A DNA stretch of 14,882 bases from Lentisphaerota bacterium (GTDB taxonomy: Bacteria > Verrucomicrobiota > Lentisphaeria > Oligosphaerales > JAFGRS01). Both the position numbers and the translations under genes were made by a program. The notes under the pieces were generated by a model. That model was not told the origin of the DNA. It did no database searches and saw nothing but the letters and a program-made list of their open reading frames with translations. This document shows, one piece after another, positions 7,274 to 14,882 of this stretch. Position 1 is the first letter of the stretch; each line of letters starts with the position of its first letter. Where the stretch lies: the NCBI GenBank assembly GCA_012514865.1, contig JAAYZO010000687.1, positions 1-14,882 of the forward strand, given 5' to 3'.

Positions 7274-7930
7274 ATGGAACCGCGTTCAGGGCCACAGACG
7301 TTGAGCGAGGGGCCGGTCGGCGAGGCCGAGGCGGCGTTGCATCGTCGTCTGCGGGAGCGTCGTCTGTCGGCGGGCCTGTCGCAGCAGGAGCTGGCCGAGC
7401 GTGCCGGGGTGCAGCAGAGCGCCATCAGCGCCTTCGAGCGTCACGGCAGTTCGGCGCAGGCGTTGTCGGCGGAGAACATCCAGCAGATTGCCACGATTCT
7501 GGGTTTCGATCTGTCGGCGGTACCGGCGGCGGGTCGCAGTCGGTCGGCGCGCCTGGGGCTGTTCTTCTGTCCGAATCCGGACTGTCCGAGTGTGCTGGCC
7601 TACCCGGTGGGCGAGCGCACCCTGTACCGGCCGCGCTTCGTGCGTGCCGAGGCTGGCCGGAGGCTGTTCTGCGTGGACTGCGGCGAGATCTGTGAGAGCC
7701 GCTGCCCCGGGTGCGGGGCACTGCCGGGGGACCGCCTGCGCGGCGCCGTCTGTCCGGAGTGCGGCACCCCGTACCTCGGCGGCGGCGACGATCTGGCGGC
7801 AGGCGACCTCGAGCGGCGCCTGGCATGGCAGAGGGCACTTTCCGAGAGTCAGGACCCCCGCGAGTACCGCCATGGCGCGCCGGCCGCGCCGACGGGTTCG
7901 TCCGCGCTGACGGCGCCGGCGCGGCCGTGA
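7274..7930 (+). CDS. XRE-family transcriptional regulator with C-terminal zinc-ribbon cysteines
   Basis: 218 aa. Residues about 22-80 form a Cro/C1-type helix-turn-helix (LRERRLSAGLSQQELAERAG, then VQQSAISAFERHG, then the AENIQQIATILGFDL helix). The C-terminal half carries nine cysteines: C99 and C104 (CPNPDC), C133, C136, C140, C144 and C147 (CVDC, CESRC, CPGCG) and C160, C163 (CPECG). This looks like two or more zinc ribbons that could bind metal, protein or nucleic acid. The start may equally be the GTG at 7271; GAGAGGA (7254-7260) and GAGG (7264-7267) both lie upstream. It is the first gene of a likely unit with the membrane protein (43-bp gap) and the kinase (28-bp gap), and is divergent from the isomerase. 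HTH certain; the ligand sensed is unknown. Confidence 0.85.
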   Translation: MEPRSGPQTLSEGPVGEAEAALHRRLRERRLSAGLSQQELAERAGVQQSAISAFERHGSSAQALSAENIQQIATILGFDLSAVPAAGRSRSARLGLFFCPNPDCPSVLAYPVGERTLYRPRFVRAEAGRRLFCVDCGEICESRCPGCGALPGDRLRGAVCPECGTPYLGGGDDLAAGDLERRLAWQRALSESQDPREYRHGAPAAPTGSSALTAPARP

Positions 7931-7973
7931 GGACCTTGAGGCAGTTGGACATCACGACCAGGGAGATTCGGCC

Positions 7974-8642
7974 ATGATGGTAAGTCTTGCAGGAAGCGAA
8001 GCCAGGCTGGAGCGTGCGGCGACGGCGGCCGGCACCCTCATGCGTGTGGTGGCGGAGGTGACCGACCGCGAGGTCCTCTCGCGTCTCGGCGCCCGCGGCA
8101 TGGTGGCGATCACGCTGCCGCCCCTGGCGCTGGCGCAGGCGCTGCTCCTGAAGAGCCCTGTGGCCGGGGCGGCATGGCTGCCGCTGGTCTGGTGCAGTCT
8201 GGCCTACTACATGTTGCGCTTCCGGCTGTCGGAGAGCATCGTGGCGGCGCTGGCCGGATCGGCGCTGGTGGTCCTGGCGGCACCGGCGGGGACCTCCTGG
8301 TGGTCGGCGCTGGTGGTCCTGGCGGCGGCGACCAGCTGCAGCCTGCTTCGGCCGTGGCTCTATGCGGAGTTCTGGCCGGCCTACGCCTTTGTCAGCACCC
8401 TCTTCGCGGTGGTGGTACCGGCGGTCTGCTGGGTGCTGGGCCTGGCCCACCCCGAGGCGACCCTGGGGTCCTACCTGGGATCGGCGGCCCTGGCGCCGCT
8501 GGTCGGCGGCCTGACCTTCGCCGGCCTCGACGCCGTGCGTCGCCGCCTCGGCATCCGGATGGACTTCCCGGAGGAGGTCACGCTTCCCTACGACACGTCG
8601 TTCCTGTATCGGCCCTACGTCACCCGTCGCGGCGGCCTGTGA
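7974..8642 (+). CDS. Small polytopic membrane protein of unknown function
   Basis: 222 aa, not recognised. After a roughly 40-residue charged N-terminus there are five or six hydrophobic stretches at about 42-60, 64-80, 86-104, 108-125, 134-157 and 164-186. A polar tail of about 35 residues follows (LDAVRRRLGIRMDFPEEV). No transporter or enzyme motif is visible. The ATG at 7974 is preferred over 7977 because GGGAGA (7961-7966) is correctly spaced. Helices three and four contain an exact 23-bp DNA duplication (8259-8281 and 8304-8326) that repeats SALVVLAA. It sits between an XRE regulator and an FGGY kinase, so a sensor or uptake-related role is possible but unsupported. Confidence 0.75.
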   Translation: MMVSLAGSEARLERAATAAGTLMRVVAEVTDREVLSRLGARGMVAITLPPLALAQALLLKSPVAGAAWLPLVWCSLAYYMLRFRLSESIVAALAGSALVVLAAPAGTSWWSALVVLAAATSCSLLRPWLYAEFWPAYAFVSTLFAVVVPAVCWVLGLAHPEATLGSYLGSAALAPLVGGLTFAGLDAVRRRLGIRMDFPEEVTLPYDTSFLYRPYVTRRGGL

Positions 8643-8670
8643 GCATCGGCATCCGGGGCCAGGAGTCACC

Positions 8671-10167
8671 ATGGCGGCAAAGGACCTGCTGATCGGCATC
8701 GACCTGGGCACCACGGCCCTCAAGGTCGCGGCCTTCGCCGCCGACAGCGGCCGTCTGCTCGCCACGGCCAGCCGCCGACTGCCGACACGCGTCGCTGCCG
8801 ATGGCACCCGCGAGCAGGACCTCGCCGACCTGCGCCGCCACCTGGCGGCCGCCTTCAGTGAGGTCCGCCAGGCGGTCGGTGACGAGGCCTGGTCGCGCGC
8901 CGCCGGGATCGGCCTGGCCGCCCAGGGCGGCAGCGGGGCGCTGTTTGAGCGCCGCAGCGGTGCGCCGCAGACGCCCCTGCACCTGTGGAATGACAGCCGC
9001 GCCGCCGCCCTCCTCCCCGAGGTCGCGGCCGGGCGCCCGGCCGCCTACTGGCGCGAGCTCTCTCAGCGCCGCGGTCCCGGCATGGGCCTGGCGCGGATGC
9101 TCTGGCTGCAGCGCCGCCGCCCCGGCGCCTTCGACGGCGACGCGATCTATGCTGGCGTCGGCGAGGCGGCCTTCCACATGATGACCGGCCGGTGGTGCCA
9201 GGACGCCTGCAATGCCCTCCAGATGGGCTGTTACAACGTCCTCGAGAACCGCCTCGACGAGGAGCCCCTGGCACTCCTGGGGCTCGGCCTGCGGCATGTC
9301 GCGCCCCTGCGTGAGGGCCACGGTCTGGCGGCGCTCTCGCGCGACGGGGCCGCCCTCCTCGGCCTGCGGGCCGGGCTGCCGGTGGCCGGGCCCTACATGG
9401 ACCACGAGGCCGGGTACCTCTCGGCCGCCGGCGCTTTCCCGCGGCCCCTGCAGTGCTCGCTGGGCACCGCCTGGGTGGGGAACTTCGTGGTGCCCACGCC
9501 GCGTTGCGGCTGGTCGCCGGTCCAGCTCGTGATCGCCGCGCCGCCGCCTGAGACCGGCAGCCTGGTGATCCAGCCCCTGCTCACCGGGAATGTCTCCTGG
9601 GACTGGGGCCTGCAGTGCTTTCTCGACCGCGATCACGGCGCCGCGCTGGGCAAGGCGGCGGCCCTGCTCGAGGCCGCGCTCCTGCCGCCGCCGGGGCTGA
9701 TCTGCCTGCCGTGGTTCACCCAGGGCAACCCCTGGCTGGCCGGCAGCGCCGGCGCCGGCGTCTTCGCCGGCGGCAGCGCGGGGGTGACCTGTGACGACAT
9801 GGTGCGCGCCCTGGCAGCCGGGCTCTGCTGCGAGTTCTACCGCGTCTTCCGTGACCTGAAGCGGACCGCCGCCGTCGATGGCGTCGTCCTCGGCGGTGGC
9901 GCCAGCAAGGGCGCCTTCTTCCGGACCCTCCTGGCCGGGCTCTTCGCGCCTCTTCCCGTGGTCCTTTGCGCCGACGAAGACACCGGCGGTGCCCGTGGCG
10001 CCCTGGTCGCCTTCTCCGAGCGCGTCTGTCGGTCGCAGACGACGCCGGTGCCGGCACCCGCAGAGGCCGTCCGCACTGCCCTCTGCGAGTACTACGAGAC
10101 CTACGCGCGCACCTTCGACGGCATTTACGGCGCCCACCCCGCCGGCGCGCCCTACCGCCTCACCTGA
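8671..10167 (+). CDS. FGGY-family carbohydrate kinase (xylulokinase-like)
   Basis: 498 aa, normal length for the family, which phosphorylates keto-sugars or polyols (xylulose, rhamnulose, fuculose, ribulose, gluconate) with ATP in the cytoplasm. The N-terminal actin-like domain begins IGIDLGTTALK (phosphate-binding loop, residues 8-18). The substrate-site motif WNDSR is at 106-110, and Asp244 in PYMDHEAG is the candidate catalytic base. The C-terminal ATPase domain shows VLGGGASKGAFFR near 406-418. The start has AGGAG at 8661-8665, five bases upstream. The usual glycine-rich stretch before the catalytic Asp is replaced by GPYMD, so the sugar may be non-standard. It is last in the XRE-membrane protein-kinase unit, and the nearby isomerase could supply its substrate. 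Family sure, sugar unknown. Confidence 0.9.
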   Translation: MAAKDLLIGIDLGTTALKVAAFAADSGRLLATASRRLPTRVAADGTREQDLADLRRHLAAAFSEVRQAVGDEAWSRAAGIGLAAQGGSGALFERRSGAPQTPLHLWNDSRAAALLPEVAAGRPAAYWRELSQRRGPGMGLARMLWLQRRRPGAFDGDAIYAGVGEAAFHMMTGRWCQDACNALQMGCYNVLENRLDEEPLALLGLGLRHVAPLREGHGLAALSRDGAALLGLRAGLPVAGPYMDHEAGYLSAAGAFPRPLQCSLGTAWVGNFVVPTPRCGWSPVQLVIAAPPPETGSLVIQPLLTGNVSWDWGLQCFLDRDHGAALGKAAALLEAALLPPPGLICLPWFTQGNPWLAGSAGAGVFAGGSAGVTCDDMVRALAAGLCCEFYRVFRDLKRTAAVDGVVLGGGASKGAFFRTLLAGLFAPLPVVLCADEDTGGARGALVAFSERVCRSQTTPVPAPAEAVRTALCEYYETYARTFDGIYGAHPAGAPYRLT

Positions 10168-10179
10168 GTTCCCCGCGCG

Positions 10180-10220
10180 CGCCGTCAAAAACACGGCGGA
10201 CGATCGCGTGCATGACGCGA
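10180..10220 (+). terminator. Two small hairpins after the kinase gene
   Basis: CGCCGT (10180-10185), loop CAAAAAC, ACGGCG (10193-10198) begins 12 bases after the stop. It is followed by TCGCGT (10204-10209), loop GCATG, ACGCGA (10215-10220). Neither has a T-run. They may terminate or stabilise the kinase message. Confidence 0.35.
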
Positions 10221-10278
10221 CCAGGCGGGTATCTTAGCCTGGATGGTCCGCGAGGCGCGGGTGCTTCGCTGACAATCC

Positions 10279-10367
10279 ACGTGCGCCGCACCGCGCCGCG
10301 GCGCACGTTTCGACGTGCGTCGCACCGCGCCGCGGCGCACGTTTCGACGTGCGTCGCACCGCGCCGC
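10279..10367. repeat. 34-bp-period palindromic repeat (REP/BIME-like), 2.6 copies
   Basis: Units begin at 10279, 10313 and 10347; the first two are identical except one base (C/T at the seventh base after ACGTGC starts), and the third is cut short after about 21 bases. Each unit is dense in dyads. ACGTGCGCCGC (10279-10289) and GCGGCGCACGT (10298-10308) form 11-bp arms around 8 bases. GCGCCGCGGCGC (10293-10304) is a perfect palindrome. GCACGT-TTCG-ACGTGC (10303-10318) gives a UUCG-capped hairpin between units. The flanking 10168-10522 stretch contains no credible gene; beyond this repeat and the two hairpins just after the kinase I see nothing definite there. Confidence 0.85.
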
Positions 10368-10504
10368 CTGCTCAAGGCTGACCCTGGGCAAGAGGCCGCA
10401 CGTGACTCGCGTCGAGGCCCGAAGGGTGACTTGCTCAAGAGCCGCCGTGCGACGCGTGAGTAGGTCGGGTCAGCCCGCGTCGTTCGCGAGATGTGTCCGT
10501 CCCC

Positions 10505-10513
10505 AGAGAAAGG
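10505..10513 (+). promoter_or_regulatory. Shine-Dalgarno supporting the ATG start of the heparinase-like gene
   Basis: GAGAAAGG-type purine run ending nine bases before the ATG at 10523. An in-frame GTG at 10493 lacks a comparable site but would add two arginines to the signal peptide. Confidence 0.55.
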
Positions 10514-10522
10514 CCTCCAACC

Positions 10523-13336
10523 ATGACGACCCTGCCGACATGGGCCGGCACCGGCCTCGCCGCCCTGGCCCTCAGCGCCGCGGTTCTGGCACAGGAACCC
10601 GGGAACCAGACCGGCCTCAAAGAGCATCCCTGCCTCCTGGTGAACGCCGCCGGCCTGCCGGCCTTGCGTGCCAAGGCCGCGGACGAGCGGCAGAACCGCT
10701 TCGGCTTCGTCCCCGCGGCCGTCTGGAAGGACATCCGCGGCAACGCCGACCGCCTGGCGGCCCTGCCGGCGTACAGCTATGCGGTGAGCATCCCGGGGGA
10801 GGGCGGTGTGATCCTCGAAGAGTGGTCCTACACCCTCTCGGCGGAGACCCCGCCGCCGCATCCGCTCAGCCCGAACTACCCGCCCTGGACCGCCATGTTT
10901 CAGGAGCGTGCCGACTCCATCTCGACCCGCCTGATCCACTTCAGCTTCGCCGCCCTGGTCACCGGCGAGGAGTCCTACTTCCTCAAGGCCCGTGAGATCG
11001 CCCTGGCGCTCTGTCAGTGGCGCGACTGGACCGACCGCAGCTACGGCGCCGGGCGCATCGAGGCCTGCCTCGACACCGGGCACTGCACCTACAGCGTGGC
11101 GATGTTCTACGACTGGTGCTTCGACCGCCTCGACGCCGCCGAGCGTCAGCTCATCCGCACGGCCCTGATGGAGAAGGGCATCGTGCCCATCCTCGGCTAC
11201 GTCGACCACTACCCGCCGGACACCAACGGCTATGCCGTGCTCCTGGCCGGCGCGACCCTGGCCAGCCTTGCCGTGCGGCCCGAAGACGCCCGCGGCGGGG
11301 TCTGGCTCCAGGAGTGCCTCGACAAGATGACGGTCTCACTCGACCGCGGCGGCAAGGACGGCGGGACCTTCGAAGGCCCCGGCTACGGCACCTACCTCCT
11401 GGACTCGCTCGCCCTCGGCTTCGACGCCCTCACCTCGGCCCGGGTCGATCACGGCCTCTTCGAGCACCCGTACCTGGCCACCATGCCGCGGTATTGCGTC
11501 GGGCTCCTGGCCCCGGATACCCTCCAGATCCCGTGCTTCTCCGACGGCAGCCCCGCCATCGCGGTGCCGCGCCTGATGCGCATCCTGGCCCAGCGCGGCA
11601 GCACCGACGCCGCCTTCTACCTCGAGCAGATCGGCGCCCTCGGGATCGACGGTATCTACGACTTCGTGCGCTTCGACGAGGCCAGCCTGCAGCCCCGCCC
11701 GCCGGCGTGGAACCCGTCCTCGGTCTTCGTCGACATCGGCTACGCCTCCCTGCGTGACGGCTTCAACGCCGCCGCGCCGAGCCTGTTCTTCAAGTCCGGG
11801 CCGACGACCAACAACATCGGCCACAACCACTACGACCACAATGCCTTCGTCATCAGCTACGGACGCCAGTGGCTGGTTCCCGACCGCGGCTACCACAACT
11901 TCTACATCCCCGCCAAACGCAAGTTCTCCCTGGGCAGCATCGGGCACTGTACCGTGGTGATGGACATCGACGACGCCTGGATGGCCGACGCGACGGTGCC
12001 CTCGCCGGGTCATGACCAGGTGAACCGCGCCGGCGGGCGCATCACCGACTTCTTCGCGGGGCAGGCGTTCGACTACGTCCGCGGCGCGGCGGCAGCGGCG
12101 TACAACCCGAAGGACCGGACGGTCCTTGACCGCTTCGACCGCCAGATCGTCTATGTCAAGCCCTACGCCTTCATCCTGCGCGACGACCTGGCGGCGCCGG
12201 AGCCCCATGCCTACAGCTTCCTCCTCCACAGCGACGGGGTCGGCGACATCGAGGGCGCCGACACCGCCTGGCGGCTCCTGCGCACCAACGTCCAGCTCCA
12301 CGCCCGCATCCAATCCTCGGTGTCCGCCGCCGCGCGGGTGCAGACCTACCCCGGCGCCGAGACCTACGGTCCCTTCCTGCGTGTCGAGACCGCCCCCGTG
12401 AACCAGGCCGCATTCCTGGCCATGCTGGTACCGCAGCCCTACGCCAACCCGTCGTGGCTGCGCAACGGGGGTTTCGAGAAGGGCTTCTCGGGCTGGGTGC
12501 CGCGCGCCGGCGAGGACCTGCCCAACCACCGCGTCGAGACCGGCGGCGTGCATGGCGGCCGCCAGTGCGCCGCCATCGACGGCAGCGGTTACTACTACAG
12601 CGAGCGCTTCAGCCTGCCGGTCGGCAGCCGCGTCGAGGCCAGCGTCTGGATCCGCACCCTGGGCACCCCCGAGGGCAAGGGTGCGACGATGACCCTGTAC
12701 TTCTGGCGGCAGGGCAAGGCCTTCGCCCAGGAGCGTGTCGGCCCCTTCCGTCATGATGACTGGCAGGAGCACCGCCTCGCCACCACGGTGCCGGCGGGCA
12801 CGGACGAGGTCTGCGTGGCTCTGGAGTACTTCGCCGCGGGCACGGGCTTCTTCGATGACGTGGCCGTGGCCAGCGACGCTCCGGTGGTGGCGGGCCTCGA
12901 GCCGCAGATCGCCATGGAGGGCGCCGACAGCGCCACCCTGCGTCTGGGCGACGAGACGGTGGCGCTCCTCTGTTCTGTACGCGGACAGCGTCGCGAGGCC
13001 GGCGATCTGGCCGCCGATGCCGAGATGGCCGTGGTGGTGCTCGACGCCGCCGGTGAGCCGACGCGGGCCTTCCTGCACCAGGGCTCCGTCGTCACCTGGA
13101 AGGGCCGCGATCTCCTGCGCCTGGACGGCCCCGGCACGGCCGAGATCGTGCTGGCCGACGGCGCCCTCGCGGCCCAGGTCCGCACCGACACCACGCCGCA
13201 CGCGGCTCTGCCCGCGGCGCCGTCGCTGAGCACGGCCCTGCGGGGCGGCCGCGCCAGCCTCAACGGCGCGCCGGCGGCACTGCAGGAACACGCCGGCGGC
13301 CTCGCGATCCGCCTCGGAGGAGCGCCCAGCCGATGA
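10523..13336 (+). CDS. Secreted heparinase II/III-like polysaccharide lyase with inserted CBM-like domain
   Basis: 937 aa. Residues 1-23 are a signal peptide (hydrophobic core GLAALALSAAVLA, cleavage likely after AVLA), so it is exported. Residues about 35-370 form the alpha/alpha toroid of heparinase II/III-type lyases, with Asn235 in DTNGYAV and a GGTFEGPGYGTY-like stretch. Residues from about 400 form the beta-sandwich with the family hallmark GHNHYDHNAF (433-442) followed by DRGYHNFY. Near residue 650 the beta domain is interrupted by a CBM4/9-like module (NGGFEKGFSGW to GTGFFDDVAV, about 650-785), after which lyase-type beta sequence resumes (LRLGDETVALLCSV). Family members eliminate uronate-containing polymers (heparin, alginate, other acidic glycans); the substrate here is unknown. 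The alternative start is GTG 10493, which would give a more basic signal peptide. It is translationally coupled to the next gene. Confidence 0.85.
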   Translation: MTTLPTWAGTGLAALALSAAVLAQEPGNQTGLKEHPCLLVNAAGLPALRAKAADERQNRFGFVPAAVWKDIRGNADRLAALPAYSYAVSIPGEGGVILEEWSYTLSAETPPPHPLSPNYPPWTAMFQERADSISTRLIHFSFAALVTGEESYFLKAREIALALCQWRDWTDRSYGAGRIEACLDTGHCTYSVAMFYDWCFDRLDAAERQLIRTALMEKGIVPILGYVDHYPPDTNGYAVLLAGATLASLAVRPEDARGGVWLQECLDKMTVSLDRGGKDGGTFEGPGYGTYLLDSLALGFDALTSARVDHGLFEHPYLATMPRYCVGLLAPDTLQIPCFSDGSPAIAVPRLMRILAQRGSTDAAFYLEQIGALGIDGIYDFVRFDEASLQPRPPAWNPSSVFVDIGYASLRDGFNAAAPSLFFKSGPTTNNIGHNHYDHNAFVISYGRQWLVPDRGYHNFYIPAKRKFSLGSIGHCTVVMDIDDAWMADATVPSPGHDQVNRAGGRITDFFAGQAFDYVRGAAAAAYNPKDRTVLDRFDRQIVYVKPYAFILRDDLAAPEPHAYSFLLHSDGVGDIEGADTAWRLLRTNVQLHARIQSSVSAAARVQTYPGAETYGPFLRVETAPVNQAAFLAMLVPQPYANPSWLRNGGFEKGFSGWVPRAGEDLPNHRVETGGVHGGRQCAAIDGSGYYYSERFSLPVGSRVEASVWIRTLGTPEGKGATMTLYFWRQGKAFAQERVGPFRHDDWQEHRLATTVPAGTDEVCVALEYFAAGTGFFDDVAVASDAPVVAGLEPQIAMEGADSATLRLGDETVALLCSVRGQRREAGDLAADAEMAVVVLDAAGEPTRAFLHQGSVVTWKGRDLLRLDGPGTAEIVLADGALAAQVRTDTTPHAALPAAPSLSTALRGGRASLNGAPAALQEHAGGLAIRLGGAPSR

Positions 13337-14882
13337 CCACTCAGGAGACCCTGCGGGCGACCTTCCACGACCCGCCGCGCGCCTGCGGCATGATGCCGCA
13401 GTGGTTCTGGAATGACGACCTCGACGAGGGCGAGCTGCTGCGCCAGCTCCACGAGTTCCACGCCAAGGGCTGCGGCGGCATCATGCCGCATCCGCGTGTC
13501 GGGCTGTCACGGCGCGTCGGCTACCTCACCCCGGAGTACTTCCGGCTGGTGCGCCGTGTCGTCGACGAGGCGGCACGCCTGGGGATGAAGGTCGTCCTCT
13601 ACGACGAGGGATCGTACCCATCCGGGTCGGCGCAGGGCCGTGTCGTGGCCGAGAATCCGGCCTGGGCCAACCGCGTGGTGGTGCCGCTGCGGCAGCGCCT
13701 GTCGGGTCCGGCCCGGGGCTTCTGGCGCCCCAACACCAGCCGGTACCTCTGCGACCGCCTGGTGGCAGCCGTGGCCGGCCGCGAGACCGGCACCGACCAG
13801 ATCGACCCGGACAGCCTCCGGGTGCTGCCCTCGCCCGACGGCGAGCTGGTGCCCTACGACCTGCCGGAGGGCCGCTGGATCATCGTGGCCGTCTGGGATG
13901 TCCTCAGCGGCGCCACCATCCGCGGCGTCTTCCCCGAAGAGGATGACGAGCACGCCCTGGCGCCGGCGGCGGCCGACCTGCTCAACCCCGAGGCCGTGGC
14001 GAGCTTCATCCGGCACACCCACGAGGGCTACCGCCAGGCCCTCGGCGACCACCTCGGCCAGACGGTCACGGCCATCTTCGTCGACGAGCCCGGCCTCTGC
14101 GGCCGCGGCGCCCGCCGCGGCGGTGCCCAGGCGCGCCCCTACACGGCCGGCTTCCTCGACGACCTCCAGGCGCACTGGGATGACGACGTGCGGCGCTGGC
14201 TGCCGGCCCTCTGGCTGGACTGCGGGCCGCGCACGGCAGCCTTTCGCCAGGCCTGGGAAGGAGCCCTCCAGCAACGCCAGCGCCGCGTCTTCTACGCGCC
14301 GATCGCGGCCTGGTGCGAGGCCCATGGCATCGCCCTGACCGGCCAACCGCCGCGCAGCGACGAGTCGACCGCCCAGAGGCTCTTCCACTGGCCGGGGCAG
14401 GACATGGTCTGGTGGTATGTCGCCCCCGGCAATGCCCAGGCCATGGGCGGCCGCGTCAACAGCGCCCTCGAGGGCGACCACAGCACCGCGCCCAAGGGCG
14501 CCCACAGCATGGCCCTGCTCGACGGCCGGCGCTTCACCACCGTCGAGGTCCTCGGCGCCTACGGCTGGCACCTGACGCTCGATGCGGTCAAGTGGCTCCT
14601 CGATTGGCACCTCATCCGCGGTATCAACCTGTTCTTCCCGCATGCCTTCTTCTACTCGATACGGGGCCGCCGCGCCTACGAGAGCGAGCCGGACCTCGGC
14701 GTGCACAACCCGTGGTGGCCGCACTGGGGCGTCGTGGCCGACTACATCCGGCGGCTGTGCTGGCTGTTCACCGATGCCGACGAGGTCTGCGAGGCGGCTG
14801 TCCTCTGCGATCCGGACCACCTCCCCTGGGCGGCCGCCAAGGCCCTCTACGAGGCCCAGGTGACCTTCCTCTATGTCAGTCC
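13333..14882 (+). CDS. GH106-like glycoside hydrolase (alpha-L-rhamnosidase relative), 3' partial
   Basis: 516 codons are visible and no stop occurs before the window ends; relatives are about 900-1100 aa, so roughly half is missing. The ATG overlaps the previous stop (ATGA) and has GGAGGAG at 13316-13322, so the two genes are an operon with coupled translation. The N-terminus matches the GH106-type barrel: MMPQWFWNDDLDEGEL, GGIMPHPRVGL and GMKVVLYDEGSYPSG. Candidate catalytic glutamates are Glu252 (IFVDEPGL) and Glu405 (TTVEVLGAYGWHLTLD), the latter followed by IRGINLFFPHAFFYS, as expected for this clade, which uses two glutamates in an inverting mechanism. No signal peptide is present. GH106 enzymes remove L-rhamnose from rhamnogalacturonans; the substrate of this divergent member is inferred from family and context. 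Confidence 0.8.
   Translation, partial: MTTQETLRATFHDPPRACGMMPQWFWNDDLDEGELLRQLHEFHAKGCGGIMPHPRVGLSRRVGYLTPEYFRLVRRVVDEAARLGMKVVLYDEGSYPSGSAQGRVVAENPAWANRVVVPLRQRLSGPARGFWRPNTSRYLCDRLVAAVAGRETGTDQIDPDSLRVLPSPDGELVPYDLPEGRWIIVAVWDVLSGATIRGVFPEEDDEHALAPAAADLLNPEAVASFIRHTHEGYRQALGDHLGQTVTAIFVDEPGLCGRGARRGGAQARPYTAGFLDDLQAHWDDDVRRWLPALWLDCGPRTAAFRQAWEGALQQRQRRVFYAPIAAWCEAHGIALTGQPPRSDESTAQRLFHWPGQDMVWWYVAPGNAQAMGGRVNSALEGDHSTAPKGAHSMALLDGRRFTTVEVLGAYGWHLTLDAVKWLLDWHLIRGINLFFPHAFFYSIRGRRAYESEPDLGVHNPWWPHWGVVADYIRRLCWLFTDADEVCEAAVLCDPDHLPWAAAKALYEAQVTFLYVS

Noticed and set aside
8620..10194. 524-aa minus-strand open frame over the FGGY kinase
   Set aside because: The plus strand has clear kinase motifs; the antisense product is Gly/Ala/Arg-rich without domains.
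10279..10367. CRISPR array
   Set aside because: The 34-bp units follow each other without unique spacers and are internally palindromic, so a REP/BIME-like element fits better.
11336..13291. 651-aa minus-strand open frame over the lyase
   Set aside because: Shadow of the heparinase-like gene, no recognisable domain.
13507..14820. 437-aa minus-strand open frame
   Set aside because: It lies opposite the GH106-like gene, whose frame carries convincing family motifs and stays open to the window end.

Overview
The window is very GC-rich bacterial DNA (roughly 70% by eye), densely coding, with nine protein genes of which the first and last run off the ends. I see no rRNA, tRNA, CRISPR array, transposase or phage gene. 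The gene content suggests a free-living polysaccharide degrader of the Planctomycetota / Lentisphaerota / Armatimonadota / Hydrogenedentota type: a PL26/YetA-like lyase, a DUF5060-DUF4038 apiosidase-like protein, a heparinase II/III-like lyase, a GH106-like rhamnosidase relative, a sugar isomerase and an FGGY kinase, with no SusC/SusD pair in view. This taxonomic guess is inference; no marker gene is present.

Layout. 1-6053 (+): three carbohydrate-active genes in a row: the C-terminal part of a rhamnogalacturonan-lyase-like protein with PKD and carbohydrate-binding domains, an apiosidase-like protein, and a 722-aa glycosidase-like protein of a family I cannot name. They are separated by gaps of 214 and 124 bp that hold hairpins and short 9-bp-period repeats. 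6122-6961 (-): a xylose-isomerase-like TIM-barrel sugar isomerase/epimerase, convergent with the preceding gene. 6962-7273: a divergent intergenic region with an 11-unit, 9-bp minisatellite and a promoter/operator-like region. 7274-10167 (+): an XRE regulator with a cysteine-rich zinc-ribbon tail, a small polytopic membrane protein and an FGGY carbohydrate kinase. 10168-10522: a non-coding stretch with a 34-bp palindromic repeat (REP/BIME-like). 10523-14882 (+): a secreted heparinase II/III-like lyase overlapping by ATGA with a GH106-like glycosidase that leaves the window.

How they may work together (inference): lyases and glycosidases strip a pectin-like polymer. PL26-, GH140- and GH106-type activities all fit rhamnogalacturonan I/II (rhamnose, apiose, uronic acids). 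The isomerase and FGGY kinase would then feed the released monosaccharides into central metabolism. Only the heparinase-like protein shows a visible signal peptide; the apiosidase-like, 722-aa and GH106-like proteins start without one, so they may act on imported oligosaccharides. The XRE protein could regulate its own unit and the divergent isomerase.

The points most worth a second look are the unassigned 722-aa glycosidase-like family, the XRE/zinc-ribbon regulator with its membrane partner, the carbohydrate-binding domain apparently inserted in the lyase, and three intergenic repeat structures.
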